The position numbers and the translations under genes were made by a program. Of a stretch of DNA of 64,000 bases, positions 15,841-24,752 are shown piece after piece. The stretch's first letter is position 1. Each line of letters begins with the position of its first letter. This DNA is from Mycolicibacterium phocaicum (GTDB lineage Bacteria; Actinomycetota; Actinomycetes; Mycobacteriales; Mycobacteriaceae): positions 3,224,001-3,288,000 of the forward strand of contig NZ_AP022616.1 in assembly GCF_010731115.1 (NCBI RefSeq), given 5' to 3'. Below the pieces are notes generated by a model, which searched no databases, was not told the DNA's origin, and worked only from the letters and a program-made list of their open reading frames with translations.

Positions 15841-16245
15841 ATGCGGTCATGTCTCGCTTGCGGTAATCCACTCTCGAAGCGCAGCCAGAAGTTCTACTGC
15901 AGTAACGCATGCCAGGGATCGGCTCGCCGCGACGCCAGCACGAAACGGTGGCTCGAGACCGGAGAGGTGTTCCTCGGCACTCGCCAGGATCACTACGTCC
16001 GGCAACACCTCGCCGCCGCCCAGTACGGCCGCTGCGCGATCTGCGGCGGAGACACAACCTGGCAGGACCTGCCGCTGGCGCTCGTACTGGACCACATCGA
16101 CGGCGACCCGACGAACAACCGACGCGAGAACCTGCGATTAGTCTGCCCGAACTGCGACTCCCAGCTGCCGACGTACAAGAGCCGCAACCGCGGCAACGGC
16201 CGCCACTTCCGTCGCGAGCGATACGCCAATGGCCAGTCGTACTGA
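15841..16245 (+). CDS. HNH endonuclease-like protein with zinc fingers
   Basis: Small HNH-family protein (134 aa). The N-terminal four-cysteine finger is CLACGNPL-x(8)-CSNAC (residues 4-24). The C-terminal HNH/beta-beta-alpha-Me domain has CAIC, then VLDHIDGDPTNN with the catalytic His and Asn, then CPNC closing the structural zinc site. The core is that of HNH nucleases found in phages, homing elements and as free-standing bacterial genes. It sits directly after tRNA-Thr and is convergent with the TPR gene. A host-repair, mobile-element or phage-derived role is possible; the tRNA neighbour hints at former integration but no att repeat or integrase was found. Confidence 0.82.
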   Translation: MRSCLACGNPLSKRSQKFYCSNACQGSARRDASTKRWLETGEVFLGTRQDHYVRQHLAAAQYGRCAICGGDTTWQDLPLALVLDHIDGDPTNNRRENLRLVCPNCDSQLPTYKSRNRGNGRHFRRERYANGQSY

Positions 16246-16267
16246 GACGATGCGGCTTTCGATTCGC

Positions 16268-17290
16268 CTACTGCCGCGTGAATCGCCCTACCCAGGCCAG
16301 CACGAGCGTGACGATGAGCAGCATCGGAGCGCCGATCTGCACCACCTCCAACTGCCGGCGGCTGACGACCGTCAGCGCCCCCAGGACCACCGCGACGACA
16401 ACGACCACAAGGCGCATCGCCAGCAGTGGCCGGCTTTTCAGCGCCGACGCCAAGGTCCGGCGCCCGACGGTGACCACCAGCTTTCCGAGTGCAGCGCCAA
16501 GGCCGATGGTCGCCGCCGCGATCCCGAGCCGGGGTCCGACACCCAGGGTGTTGCCCGGGGCCGCCGTGACGAGCAGCAGCCACACCAGGAACAACACTCC
16601 CGCGGTACACCACCGCAGCCACCGGGCCATCGCGAGCGCGATGTTGCTGCGTGCCAGACCACCGAGGGTGGGGTCGAGCGTGCCGGCGCCGAGGAAGCCC
16701 TGCAGCGCGCCCAGTAGCCGTCCCCGCGCCATCCGGTTGACTGCCAAGTTGTGCGTCGCGATGGCGTGATCGGGTTGCAACCGCAGCGCGGCGGTGTAGT
16801 CCGCATCCGATTCGGCGGTGCGCGACTGCTTCCGAAAGATGTTCCCGCGCAACACGAACAGATCGGGATCTGAGGGTTCCAGCCGGATCGCTTCGGTCAC
16901 CTCGGCCAGCGCGGCATCCAGCCAGCCTTCATCCGACAGGATGTGGGCGTACACCAGGTGGGTTCGATACTCGTTCGGGTCGGCGCATACCGCGCGCCAG
17001 GCCATCCATTTCGCCTCGTGCCACCGGCCTTGCCCGCGAAGCGCCAACGCGTACAACCGGATCGCGTGCTCGTTGTCAGGAGCCGATTTCAGCGCCGCAT
17101 AGAGCCGGCGCTCGGCGCCGATGTAGTCGCCGAGCCCGATGGCGGCCTGGGCATCGAAGATGAGCAGTGCCGGATGGTCCGGCGCCATCGACAGCGCAGC
17201 GGCCAGCACTTCTCGGGCCCGCTGATGGTTGTCGACGTCGAGGTACACCCGCGCCTGCTGCAGCGCGGCATCGACAGCTTCGGCTGTCAC
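16268..17290 (-). CDS. TPR-repeat integral membrane protein
   Basis: A 340-aa protein with several tetratricopeptide-like helix pairs over residues 1-200 (for example RAREVLAAALSMAPDHPALLIFDAQAA and AAIRLEPSDPDLFVLRGN-type units). About four transmembrane helices follow in residues 225-338. The TPR part presumably faces the cytoplasm and binds a partner. The GTG start overlaps the stop of the AAA ATPase gene (GTGA), so the two are translationally coupled and likely form one machine. No catalytic motif is visible. Together they suggest an ATP-driven membrane-associated remodelling or assembly module; the target is unknown. Confidence 0.8.
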   Translation of the reverse strand: MTAEAVDAALQQARVYLDVDNHQRAREVLAAALSMAPDHPALLIFDAQAAIGLGDYIGAERRLYAALKSAPDNEHAIRLYALALRGQGRWHEAKWMAWRAVCADPNEYRTHLVYAHILSDEGWLDAALAEVTEAIRLEPSDPDLFVLRGNIFRKQSRTAESDADYTAALRLQPDHAIATHNLAVNRMARGRLLGALQGFLGAGTLDPTLGGLARSNIALAMARWLRWCTAGVLFLVWLLLVTAAPGNTLGVGPRLGIAAATIGLGAALGKLVVTVGRRTLASALKSRPLLAMRLVVVVVAVVLGALTVVSRRQLEVVQIGAPMLLIVTLVLAWVGRFTRQ

Positions 17291-18513
17291 CGAATCTTGT
17301 TGCGACGCAGGTACTTGGCGAGTTCGTCGTAGGTGCCGTCGCGATTGCCGAATTCCACGACGTTCCGTGCCGTATCGAACCAGGGACCTGTCGACGGACG
17401 AACCTGGCGCAGCGCGGCCTCCACATCGGACATCCGCACCGGCCGGACCTGCCCGCTCTGTAGCGAGTCGGCCATCGCCAATTGCGTTGCGGTGTCACAG
17501 ACGTGCGCCAGATCCGCGCCCGAGAAGCCCGCCGTGCGAGCCGCCAGTGCGGACAGGTCGATGCCCTCGATCGGCCGGTCCTGCAGATGCAGTCGCCCGA
17601 TGCTGGCCCGGGCCGCGGTGTCGGGCAACCCGACGAAGACCATTCGGTCGAACCGGCCCGGCCGGCGCAGCGCCGCATCGACATCCCACGGCGCGTTGGT
17701 GGCGCCCAGAATGTACACGCCGTCGTTGCTCGCCGAGGCTGAATCCAGTTCTTCCAGAAGGGTATTGACGATGGTTCGAATACCGGACGTACCGCTCAGC
17801 GCGGACCGGCGGTGGCCCAGGGCGTCAACCTCGTCGAAGAACAGCACACACGGCGCGTTACGCCGCGCGGTGTCGAAGACCGCGCGGATACTGCGTTCGC
17901 TCTCCCCGAACCAGCGGTGCAACACGTCCGCGATGCCGACCTGGTAGAAGTTCGCCCCCAGCTCGCCCGACACCGCCTTGGCGATGAACGACTTCCCGCA
18001 CCCGGGCGGCCCGTAGAGCAGCAGCCCGCCGCGAGCCGACATCTTGTAGGCCTTCATCAGCTCGGGGTTGCGCAGTGGCCCGAGTAGCGAGAGTTCGAGC
18101 TGCTTCTTGACGGCGTCCATGCCGCCGACATCAGCAAGCCGGACCCCGCTGCGGGTGACGGCCTCGAAGTCGTCCTCTCCCACCGCCTGCGCCGGTTCGT
18201 CGACAAAAGCGGGCTTGACGATGTCGGACACCTGGTCTTCGGCCGCATCCCAGTCGAACGATGACTTCGGTTGCGGCACTTCGGGTTCAGCTACGGGTAC
18301 CGGGGCGGCAAGTGCCGCGGTGCACTGCTGCAACAAGCTCTGCGCGGTGGTGTCGGTCGGGTCGGCGGCCAGTACCGCACCACAATGCGCCAGCGCCTCG
18401 GCGTGCCGGCCCCGGTCGGCCAGCATCGCGGCCAGGTGCAGGCGCAGGGCCAGCGCGTCGGGGCTCTGCTCGACGGCCTGCACCAACTGTGCGATCACCG
18501 GATCATCGGTCAT
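17287..18513 (-). CDS. TPR-AAA+ ATPase (CDC48/p97-like)
   Basis: AAA+ ATPase of 408 aa. Residues 1-65 form a TPR-like helical domain and residues 70-120 an acidic linker. The ATPase domain starts with the N-linker DVGGMDAVKKQL, as in CDC48/VCP-type AAA proteins. Walker A is GPPGCGKS (168-175) and Walker B is FFDEVD (225-230). Sensor 1 is GATN and the arginine-finger block is RRPGRFD. Single-AAA enzymes of this type act as hexameric unfoldases or remodelers. It is coupled to the downstream TPR-membrane protein by a 4-base overlap, which may anchor the ATPase at the membrane. The N-terminal TPR likely recruits substrate or the partner. Confidence 0.9.
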   Translation of the reverse strand: MTDDPVIAQLVQAVEQSPDALALRLHLAAMLADRGRHAEALAHCGAVLAADPTDTTAQSLLQQCTAALAAPVPVAEPEVPQPKSSFDWDAAEDQVSDIVKPAFVDEPAQAVGEDDFEAVTRSGVRLADVGGMDAVKKQLELSLLGPLRNPELMKAYKMSARGGLLLYGPPGCGKSFIAKAVSGELGANFYQVGIADVLHRWFGESERSIRAVFDTARRNAPCVLFFDEVDALGHRRSALSGTSGIRTIVNTLLEELDSASASNDGVYILGATNAPWDVDAALRRPGRFDRMVFVGLPDTAARASIGRLHLQDRPIEGIDLSALAARTAGFSGADLAHVCDTATQLAMADSLQSGQVRPVRMSDVEAALRQVRPSTGPWFDTARNVVEFGNRDGTYDELAKYLRRNKIR

Positions 18514-18578
18514 TTCTCAGTCCCCCTCGCCCCCAACTCGACCTCAATCCTAGGTCGGCAGTGCCAGCGGGCGCCCGG

Positions 18579-18719
18579 TCACCGCGGCCCGCCCCATCCG
18601 GCGGCCAGCCAACACTGCCCGCCGATCACGAGGGCAATCGTGACCGCCAACGCCACCAGCACCGGCCACCAGCGAGCGGCACGACGCCACAGCCGGCCAC
18701 CCGGCCCAAGGTCCCCCAA
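18579..18719 (-). CDS. Possible 46-aa single-pass membrane protein
   Basis: A short frame upstream of the AAA ATPase gene encodes 46 residues: a basic N-terminal part (LWRRAARWW) then one strongly hydrophobic helix (PVLVALAVTIALVIGG). The TTG start has AGAGGGAG seven bases upstream, and third-codon positions are GC-rich as in neighbouring genes. A longer frame to 18851 is open but would run into the divergent thrE-type gene. It could be a small partner of the TPR-AAA module, 65 bases downstream. It is too short for homology-based confidence. Confidence 0.4.
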   Translation of the reverse strand: MGDLGPGGRLWRRAARWWPVLVALAVTIALVIGGQCWLAAGWGGPR

Positions 18720-18832
18720 CGCACGACTCCCTCTGAAAACGTTCCGCAAGGTGTAGTCGGCGGGCACGCGGCCAACCGAACGCCGCCCGGCAGTGATCTG
18801 GCACACGGCGAAGAGTGGGCAGTTGTGGGACC

Positions 18833-18838
18833 TACGAT
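18833..18838 (+). promoter_or_regulatory. Leaderless -10 element for the ThrE-type exporter
   Basis: TACGAT is followed by six bases and then GTG at 18845, which would be both transcription and translation start. This fixes the exporter's start ten codons inside a longer open frame that begins at 18815. Confidence 0.55.
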
Positions 18839-18844
18839 TCTGTT

Positions 18845-20242
18845 GTGACACTGCGCGACCGCGTCGCCGCCGCTCGACGCCGCATTCTCGGTGACCGGCC
18901 GTCCACCGCCGACACCGCGGGCCTGCCCGTCATCGTGCCGGCGCAGCCCGTCGACCTGAGCGACGAACGTGCGGTCACCGAGGTTGTCGAGCTGGCCATG
19001 AACGTGGGGGAGGTGCTGCTGGACTCGGGCACCGGCGCCATCGACACCAGCAAGCAGATCGCCTTCGTCGCCGCGACATACGGCCTGCCGGACTGCGCCG
19101 TCGACGTCACCTACAACGCCATCCACGTATCCGCCCGGCGCGGTCCCGGCCTGCCGCCGACCAACTACATGCGCACGGTGAAATACCGCTCGCTGGACTA
19201 CACGCGCCTCGAACAGGTGGACACGCTGCTGCGGCAGATCGGCCGCGGACACCTCGGCCTCAAGCCCGCCCGCGCGGCCCTGGACCACATCGTCGCCGCC
19301 GACCATCCGTATTCACGCAAGGTCGCGCTGTCCGGCTGGGCACTCATGGCGGCGGCGGTGACGCTCATGCTCGGCGGCAGCCCGACACTCGCCGTCGTCT
19401 CGTTCGTCACCACCGCCGCGATCTACGGCACCAACGTCGCTCTCGGCAAGCTCGGCCTGCCCTACTTCTTCCAGCAGGTCATGGGCGGTTTCATGGCGAC
19501 GGTCCCGGCGGCGTTCATCTATAAGCTGGCCATCGAACACAGTGCCGTCGTCGCGCCGTACCGCATCATCGTGTCCGGCATCATCGTGCTCATGGCGGGA
19601 CTGTCGCTCGTCGGTTCGGTGCAGGACGCCATCACGGGTGCGCCCGTCACGGCGGCCGGCCGGTTCATCGAGGTGATGGTCTATACCGCAGGCCTGGTCG
19701 GCGGCGTGGGCATCGCGCTGCGACTCACCTCCGCCCTCGGCGCCAGCCTGCCGCCCATGCAGCAGGAGGTGCTCCCCTATGCACCGCTGCCGATCATGGT
19801 GCTCACCGGTGGTCTCGCGTCCGCCGCCTTCGCGCTGGCCAGCTACGCGTCACCGAAGGCGCTGACCACCTCATTCGCGTCAGGTGCTGTCGGCGCGGGG
19901 CTGGTCGGATCCATCTTGAACGCGGGGCTGGGCCCGATCGTGGCGTCCGCGGTCGCCGCCACCGTCGTCGGTCTGGCCGGTGGCCTGCTGGCCCGCCGCG
20001 CCGTCGTCCCGCCGATCATCGTCGCCGTCGCCGGCATCACGCCACTGGTGCCCGGTCTCGCGGTCTACCGCGGGCTATCCGAGATCATGGCCGGGCAGAC
20101 CCTGGCGGCCATCTCCAATCTGTTCACCGCCGTCATGGTGGGCTGCACGCTGGCTGCCGGGGTGACCCTCGGCGAATGGGTGGCGCGCACCATGCGCCGC
20201 CCGCGTCTTCCCCGCCGACTGCTCGGCTCGCGCGTAGCGTAA
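18845..20242 (+). CDS. ThrE-type threonine/serine exporter
   Basis: Integral membrane protein (465 aa) of the ThrE family, proton-driven export of threonine and serine. The N-terminal 130 residues are the soluble ThrE domain, with the signature MNVGEVLLDSGTGAIDTSKQI, in which conserved residues may form a hydrolase-like site. Roughly ten transmembrane helices follow from residue 155, covering the second (ThrE_2-like) domain. The end is basic. It appears to correspond to mycobacterial Rv3737. The GTG start is chosen because a TACGAT -10 sits six bases upstream, giving a leaderless mRNA. It stands alone with a small hypothetical gene six bases downstream. Confidence 0.88.
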   Translation: MTLRDRVAAARRRILGDRPSTADTAGLPVIVPAQPVDLSDERAVTEVVELAMNVGEVLLDSGTGAIDTSKQIAFVAATYGLPDCAVDVTYNAIHVSARRGPGLPPTNYMRTVKYRSLDYTRLEQVDTLLRQIGRGHLGLKPARAALDHIVAADHPYSRKVALSGWALMAAAVTLMLGGSPTLAVVSFVTTAAIYGTNVALGKLGLPYFFQQVMGGFMATVPAAFIYKLAIEHSAVVAPYRIIVSGIIVLMAGLSLVGSVQDAITGAPVTAAGRFIEVMVYTAGLVGGVGIALRLTSALGASLPPMQQEVLPYAPLPIMVLTGGLASAAFALASYASPKALTTSFASGAVGAGLVGSILNAGLGPIVASAVAATVVGLAGGLLARRAVVPPIIVAVAGITPLVPGLAVYRGLSEIMAGQTLAAISNLFTAVMVGCTLAAGVTLGEWVARTMRRPRLPRRLLGSRVA

Positions 20243-20248
20243 GGCGCC

Positions 20249-20614
20249 ATGTCCGAGACCGGAATCTGGATTGCCTGGGGATTGCCCACCCCGGGACGGG
20301 AACTGCAGGCCCTCGCGGCGCTGCGCGATGCCCGCGGCTACCTGCAGGCACTCGTCGACGACGGCCGGATCGAAGGTTTCGACGTCACGGTGCTGCGCCC
20401 GCAGACGACGGAGCTGGGCGGCTTCATCCACGTCAAGGGCACCCGGGTTCAGATCGACATGCTGCGCCGCGCTGGAGATTTCGAGCGCTGGGCCACCGGA
20501 ATCCAGCTGATCGCGGACCGGGTGGCGTTCGTGGACAGCTGGGTCGATCGCGGCATCGATCACGCCATCGAGTTGTACGAGGACGCGCTCCGCGAAGCCG
20601 GTCTGCTCCACTGA
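20249..20614 (+). CDS. Conserved hypothetical protein, 121 aa
   Basis: Short cytoplasmic protein starting MSETGIWIAWGLPTPGRE, with mixed alpha/beta composition and no signal peptide or membrane segment. The sequence blocks GREL.ALAALRDARGYLQ and ATGIQLIADRVAFVDSWVDRGIDHAIELYEDAL suggest a globular protein with a helical C terminus. I do not recognise a characterised family. It follows the ThrE-type exporter by six bases, so it is probably co-transcribed, which gives the only functional hint. Confidence 0.7.
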   Translation: MSETGIWIAWGLPTPGRELQALAALRDARGYLQALVDDGRIEGFDVTVLRPQTTELGGFIHVKGTRVQIDMLRRAGDFERWATGIQLIADRVAFVDSWVDRGIDHAIELYEDALREAGLLH

Positions 20615-20708
20615 CGTATCGAGACGGAAACAACCCCGTCGAAAATCTCCCGCGGCCCGAGCCGATGTTGTTCCATAGGTTAATTAGCTGGAACAGCAGG
20701 GAGAAACG

Positions 20709-22742
20709 ATGAGCGCCGCACGCTACATCGGCCGGGTCGGCAGGCTCGCCGTCGCACTCGGCATCGGCACCGCGATCGCGTCTGGGCAGGGCGCCGCGTG
20801 GGCCGACCAGACCGACACCGGAGCGTCCACAGGCCCAGCAGCGGCGTCCGCGACAGGCGAAACCGCCGGGGCGTCCGGCACGTCAGGGAGCCCCGCCAAA
20901 CCGCGTCGCGACAAACCGCGGCCCAAGAAGGACGACGACAAGACCGGGACGCCGGCCGCGGGCACCACCGACGACAGCGCGTCCGATCCCAAGGCCGAGA
21001 CCCCGCCCGACCCCAAGACCGACAAACCGGCCAAGGCGCCCGGCAAGGGCCGTGATCGCGCGAACCAGCCGAAGAACAACAACGCCAACGACGCCGCACC
21101 GGCCGCCGCGGGCCCGAAAACCCCGAAACGCCCACGGGTGACCCCGGACCCGACCGCCGCAGTCAAGCCGGTCGCCGGCCGGCAGACCGCGACGGCGCCC
21201 AAGCCGGTCAGCGTCGCCGCCGTCGCACCGACGGTCATGAAGGTCACCGCCAGCGCCGTGACGGCGTCGCCGACACCCGTTGCCGCGACGACGAACCTGC
21301 TCACCCCGAACGTCACTGCACCCACCGCCAAGGCGCTGAACCCGGTGGCGGCTGTGATGAAAGCCGTGTCCGGCGCGCTGAATTGGGCGTTCAACCCGAT
21401 GGGGAGTCCCGCCCAGCCCACGCTGGCGTGGACGGTCCTGGCCTTTGCCCGCAAGGAGATCGACAACCTTCTGACGGCCATCAAGCCGCAGAACGTCGTC
21501 AGCGCACTCACCACCACCGGCCAGGTGCTGAGCAACCCCATGGCCGCGCTCACCACGATCATGAACCCCCGGCCGGCCTGGCCCACGCCGGGTCTACAGC
21601 TCAGTCCATCAACGAGTTTCGTCGACTGGGTGACAGGCAACTTCGCCCCCAACGACACCTACTCGCGGTTCGGCGTGTGGGGCACCGATGTCGGCACCGC
21701 GTGGGACAACGGAATCGCCGACGATCCCAGCACCCCGATCAACGAGCACCAGGTGCTGATGGCATTCGGCGACACCTTCAGCGGCCCCAACATGACCGGC
21801 AACTGGCTGAACAACATCCTGTTCCGCTCGTCGGATGCCAATCTCGCCGACGGCATTTCGATCCCGGCCGGCCAGTGGTTCAACGGCAACATGTTCGGCG
21901 GTACCCCGCTGTCGTCGCCGACGACGGCACGCCAGATCATCCTGCCCGCCAAGCTCCCCGCGGGCCTGCCGTCCGGAGTGACGCTGATCCCGACGTCGGG
22001 CATCTCGGTGCCGACACCCGGTACCCAGTTCGGCGCCACCCAGTACCTGAGTTTCATGTCGGTCAAGCAGTGGGGCGCCCCCGGCCAGTGGACGACGAAC
22101 TATTCGGCGATGGCGTACTCGACCGACAACGGCGAGAACTGGACCATCGCACCGCAGAGCGTCCGCCAGAACTGGGGCGGCAACGCCAATTTCCAGCAGG
22201 CGGCCCTGGTTCGCCCCGGCGATGGCTACGTCTACTCGTACGGCACCCCGAATGGGCGTGGCGGCGCCGCGTACATCTCGCGGGTAGCCGAGGCCGACAT
22301 CCTCGACGCGTCCAAATACGAGTACTACAACAAGGGCAGTGCGGGTGGCTGGTTCGGCATCGGCGCGATCAAACAGGGCTGGTACAAGGATCCGTCGAAG
22401 GCCGGCGTGGTGTTCGGCAGGGACACCGGGGCGTGCGGTATCGGCAAGCCCGGCAACCAGGTCAGCGAGATGTCGGTGCAGTACAACCCGACTTTGGGCA
22501 AGTACGTGACGCTCTACGGCGACCAGTTCAACAACATCGTGCTGCGCACCGCCGACAGGCCCGAAGGCACGTGGTCCGCCGCCACCGTGCTGATGCCGCA
22601 GCAGAACGGCGGCATCTACGCCCCCATGATGCAGCCCTGGTCGCCGTCAACCCTGGGCACCGGTACCGATCTGTACTGGAACCTGTCATTGTGGAGTGAG
22701 TACAACGTCATGCTGATGAAGACCGACCTCACGAAGTTGTAG
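20709..22742 (+). CDS. Secreted DUF4185 protein with long disordered linker
   Basis: A 677-aa exported protein. Residues 1-33 are a signal peptide (RYIGRVGRLAVALGIGTAIASGQGAAWA) of the kind often seen in mycobacterial cell-surface proteins. Residues 34-160 are a low-complexity Pro/Lys/Asp/Ala-rich region, followed by an Ala/Val/Thr-rich segment to about 290. The C-terminal 370 residues form the DUF4185 domain, rich in Trp, Gly and Asn (for example WSPSTLGTGTDLYWNLSLWSEYNVMLMKTDL), probably a beta-propeller-like fold. Family members are predicted or shown to act on cell-wall glycans, so a glycan role is plausible but not visible. The start has GGGAG upstream. The next secreted gene begins two bases after its stop. 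Confidence 0.85.
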   Translation: MSAARYIGRVGRLAVALGIGTAIASGQGAAWADQTDTGASTGPAAASATGETAGASGTSGSPAKPRRDKPRPKKDDDKTGTPAAGTTDDSASDPKAETPPDPKTDKPAKAPGKGRDRANQPKNNNANDAAPAAAGPKTPKRPRVTPDPTAAVKPVAGRQTATAPKPVSVAAVAPTVMKVTASAVTASPTPVAATTNLLTPNVTAPTAKALNPVAAVMKAVSGALNWAFNPMGSPAQPTLAWTVLAFARKEIDNLLTAIKPQNVVSALTTTGQVLSNPMAALTTIMNPRPAWPTPGLQLSPSTSFVDWVTGNFAPNDTYSRFGVWGTDVGTAWDNGIADDPSTPINEHQVLMAFGDTFSGPNMTGNWLNNILFRSSDANLADGISIPAGQWFNGNMFGGTPLSSPTTARQIILPAKLPAGLPSGVTLIPTSGISVPTPGTQFGATQYLSFMSVKQWGAPGQWTTNYSAMAYSTDNGENWTIAPQSVRQNWGGNANFQQAALVRPGDGYVYSYGTPNGRGGAAYISRVAEADILDASKYEYYNKGSAGGWFGIGAIKQGWYKDPSKAGVVFGRDTGACGIGKPGNQVSEMSVQYNPTLGKYVTLYGDQFNNIVLRTADRPEGTWSAATVLMPQQNGGIYAPMMQPWSPSTLGTGTDLYWNLSLWSEYNVMLMKTDLTKL

Positions 22743-22744
22743 CC

Positions 22745-23236
22745 ATGATCCGCACGACCGTCATGATGGCCGCAGTCGCCCTGGCGACCGCGATGGCGCC
22801 GCTGTGCGCGGCCGATCCCGTTGCACCCCAACAGGATCAACCATGTCCGCCGACAGCCGACGAAGCCACCACCATGCCGACGACACCGGCGCCCACAGCC
22901 GGGGCCAACACCCCGCTGCAGTGCCACCAAGGGCGTTGGCAGGCCGTCGCCCTACCCGCGGAACCCAGCGACCGCTGGTGGAGCACGGGCCCCGTCATCG
23001 CGCTGCGCGGCCAGGGCATGCGTAATCCAAACCTGTTGTCCGGCAAATGGAGTGGCACGCCACTCAGCCCCGGGAACCGCTGCCACGTCGAGCAGCGCGC
23101 GGTGATCAGTGCCGGTGTCGTCAGCGCGCCGGCGGCCATCGATGGTGCACCCGACCAGACACTGCATTTCGACGTCGCGCCCACGGCGTCCTCGGTCGAG
23201 TTCTCCGGCTACTGCCTCTGGACGTTGCTCGACTGA
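22745..23236 (+). CDS. Small secreted protein, unknown function
   Basis: A 163-aa exported protein: signal peptide MIRTTVMMAAVALATAMAPLCAA, then a Pro/Thr-rich stretch and a compact C-terminal domain. The mature protein has several cysteines (around residues 38, 59, 113 and 157) that could form disulfides. It starts two bases after the DUF4185 gene, so the two are co-translated and may work together outside the cell. I do not recognise the family. Confidence 0.7.
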   Translation: MIRTTVMMAAVALATAMAPLCAADPVAPQQDQPCPPTADEATTMPTTPAPTAGANTPLQCHQGRWQAVALPAEPSDRWWSTGPVIALRGQGMRNPNLLSGKWSGTPLSPGNRCHVEQRAVISAGVVSAPAAIDGAPDQTLHFDVAPTASSVEFSGYCLWTLLD

Positions 23237-23240
23237 GTTG

Positions 23241-24239
23241 TCAGCGCCGACCGTTCCGGTAGGCCGTGGGGGTGGTGCCGAACCACCGTTTGCACGACCG
23301 GGTGAGCACGCTCTGCTCGGCATAGCCGAGATTGCGGCAGAGCTGGTCGAGGGTCAGCTCGGTATCGAGCAGTAGCCGCTGTGCGGTGTCCCGGCGGGTC
23401 TGGTCGACCAGGTCGCCGAACGTCGCGCCCTCGGCCGACAGCCGCCGCTGCAGCGTCTTCGGATGCAGCCCGACGTGGCGGGCAATGTCCTGCAGCCCCA
23501 CGGCGCCACCGGGTAGCAACTGACGAACCAAGGTGCGGACCAATTGGGTTGTGGCAGGCTCGGATTCACCGATGGTACTGATGAGGTAGGCCATGGCCGT
23601 CTGATGCGCAATCCGGTCGGTGCGCAACGGTCGCTCCAGGTCGGCGGCGCGCAGCGTGAACCCGGCGACCGGTTCACCGAACGATGGTGCGCAGCCGAAG
23701 TAGGACTGGTACTCGTCGGCCGGGGTACGTGCCGAGTGCGGCAGGTGCACCGATATCGGGCGGTAGTCCGGGCCGAGGAACAGTCGCAACACCTGCAGCG
23801 TGACACCGAGCGAGAGCTCGATGGCCTGTGCCTGCGGCGGCGCCGGGTCCAGGAGGTACTCGAACTCGAAGCGGCGCAGGTCCGTACCGACGGGGACAGT
23901 GATGCGGGCACCGATCGCCGGGCTGTACGCGGCCATGAACTTGTCGAAGATGACGAAGGCATCGGCGACCGTTTCGGCGTTGCGCGCCGCCAGACCGACC
24001 GGGCCGAGGATGTCGATGTTCTGGCGCAACGCAAGTCGACGCCCGAAGTCGGGAGTGCGCAGTGCCACAGCCGCGAACTCGAGCGCCTGCGCACCGCTGG
24101 GCAGGGAGATGAACCGATCGTGACGGCCGACGTCCCCGCTCGCGATGTTCGCCGCCGCCAGGAACGCGTCACTGTCACCGCCGAGTTCAGCAACCAACTC
24201 ATGGAAGCTGGTGAGCGCCGAGCCCCGGATCACCGACAT
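23241..24239 (-). CDS. AraC-family transcriptional regulator
   Basis: A 332-aa regulator with an N-terminal ligand-binding domain of the type found in mycobacterial AraC regulators (Arabinose_bd, starting around FHELVAELGG). The C-terminal AraC helix-turn-helix pair includes GLHPKTLQRRLSAEGATFGDLVDQTRRDTAQRLL and NLGYAEQSVLTRSCKRWFGTTPTAYR. The ATG at 24239 is given; a GTG two codons inside (24233) has the better-spaced GGAG and may be the real start. It is convergent with the secreted protein gene and divergent from the 90-aa secreted gene, its most likely target. The ligand is unknown. Confidence 0.87.
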   Translation of the reverse strand: MSVIRGSALTSFHELVAELGGDSDAFLAAANIASGDVGRHDRFISLPSGAQALEFAAVALRTPDFGRRLALRQNIDILGPVGLAARNAETVADAFVIFDKFMAAYSPAIGARITVPVGTDLRRFEFEYLLDPAPPQAQAIELSLGVTLQVLRLFLGPDYRPISVHLPHSARTPADEYQSYFGCAPSFGEPVAGFTLRAADLERPLRTDRIAHQTAMAYLISTIGESEPATTQLVRTLVRQLLPGGAVGLQDIARHVGLHPKTLQRRLSAEGATFGDLVDQTRRDTAQRLLLDTELTLDQLCRNLGYAEQSVLTRSCKRWFGTTPTAYRNGRR

Positions 24240-24288
24240 GTCTCCAACTGTCAAAAATTTGTCGCGAAATGTCAAGACACGGACCGGT

Positions 24289-24342
24289 ACTGTGCAGCAC
24301 AGTCGAACTTCATGATGGGCCGGCGCAGCGTCGCGCCGGCCC
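24289..24342. promoter_or_regulatory. Palindrome and GC hairpin between araC-type and secreted genes
   Basis: ACTGTGCAGCACAGT (24289-24303) is a perfect palindrome and could be an operator. Just downstream, GGGCCGGCGC (24317-24326) and its complement (24333-24342) form a 10-bp GC hairpin with a 6-base loop. There is no T run, so it is more likely a 5'-leader structure of the gene at 24420 than a terminator. Confidence 0.4.
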
Positions 24343-24419
24343 GTCGACGACTGCATCGCCCACACGTCGCAAATTCAGCAAAGCGCGACCGTTTCGTCTC
24401 CAGCAACCCGAGGAGCACC

Positions 24420-24692
24420 ATGACCCCACGCATCACCGCACTGGTGTCCGTCCCAGTGATGGGCGCCGCACTGGCCGTGGCACCACTGGTGGTGGCCCCC
24501 ACCGCCGGCGCCGACGTCTGCGCCAGCGCCGGTGGCCGCCACTTCTCCGCCGGCGGCTGCACCAACATCGCGGGCGACGTCGCGGTGGGCACCGCCATCG
24601 CCGCGGCCCACGTCCCGTATGTCGCCGGTGAAGTTCCCTGCTACACAGACGAGGGCGTGCCGTACTACACGCCGCCCGGCGCGCCCTGCTGA
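24420..24692 (+). CDS. Small secreted cysteine-containing protein
   Basis: A 90-aa exported protein with a signal peptide (MTPRITALVSVPVMGAALAVAPLVVAPTAGA). The mature part of about 58 residues has four cysteines (two near the start, two near the end) and ends GVPYYTPPGAPC. The ATG has GAGGAG as ribosome site. No family is recognised. It faces the AraC-type regulator across a region with a palindrome and a hairpin and may be controlled by it. Confidence 0.7.
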   Translation: MTPRITALVSVPVMGAALAVAPLVVAPTAGADVCASAGGRHFSAGGCTNIAGDVAVGTAIAAAHVPYVAGEVPCYTDEGVPYYTPPGAPC

Positions 24693-24752
24693 ACCCCCGC
24701 ACCCGGCCCGCGACAAACCTTGGGCCCCAACCGGATTGGAGCTACGGCCGTC

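Noticed and set aside
15764..16141. Frame starting inside tRNA-Thr and running through the HNH gene
   Set aside because: It begins within a certain tRNA and is out of phase with the HNH motifs.
18626..19306. 226-codon minus-strand frame across the thrE start
   Set aside because: It overlaps the strongly supported ThrE gene and lacks a ribosome site; only the 46-aa frame with a good SD was kept as tentative.
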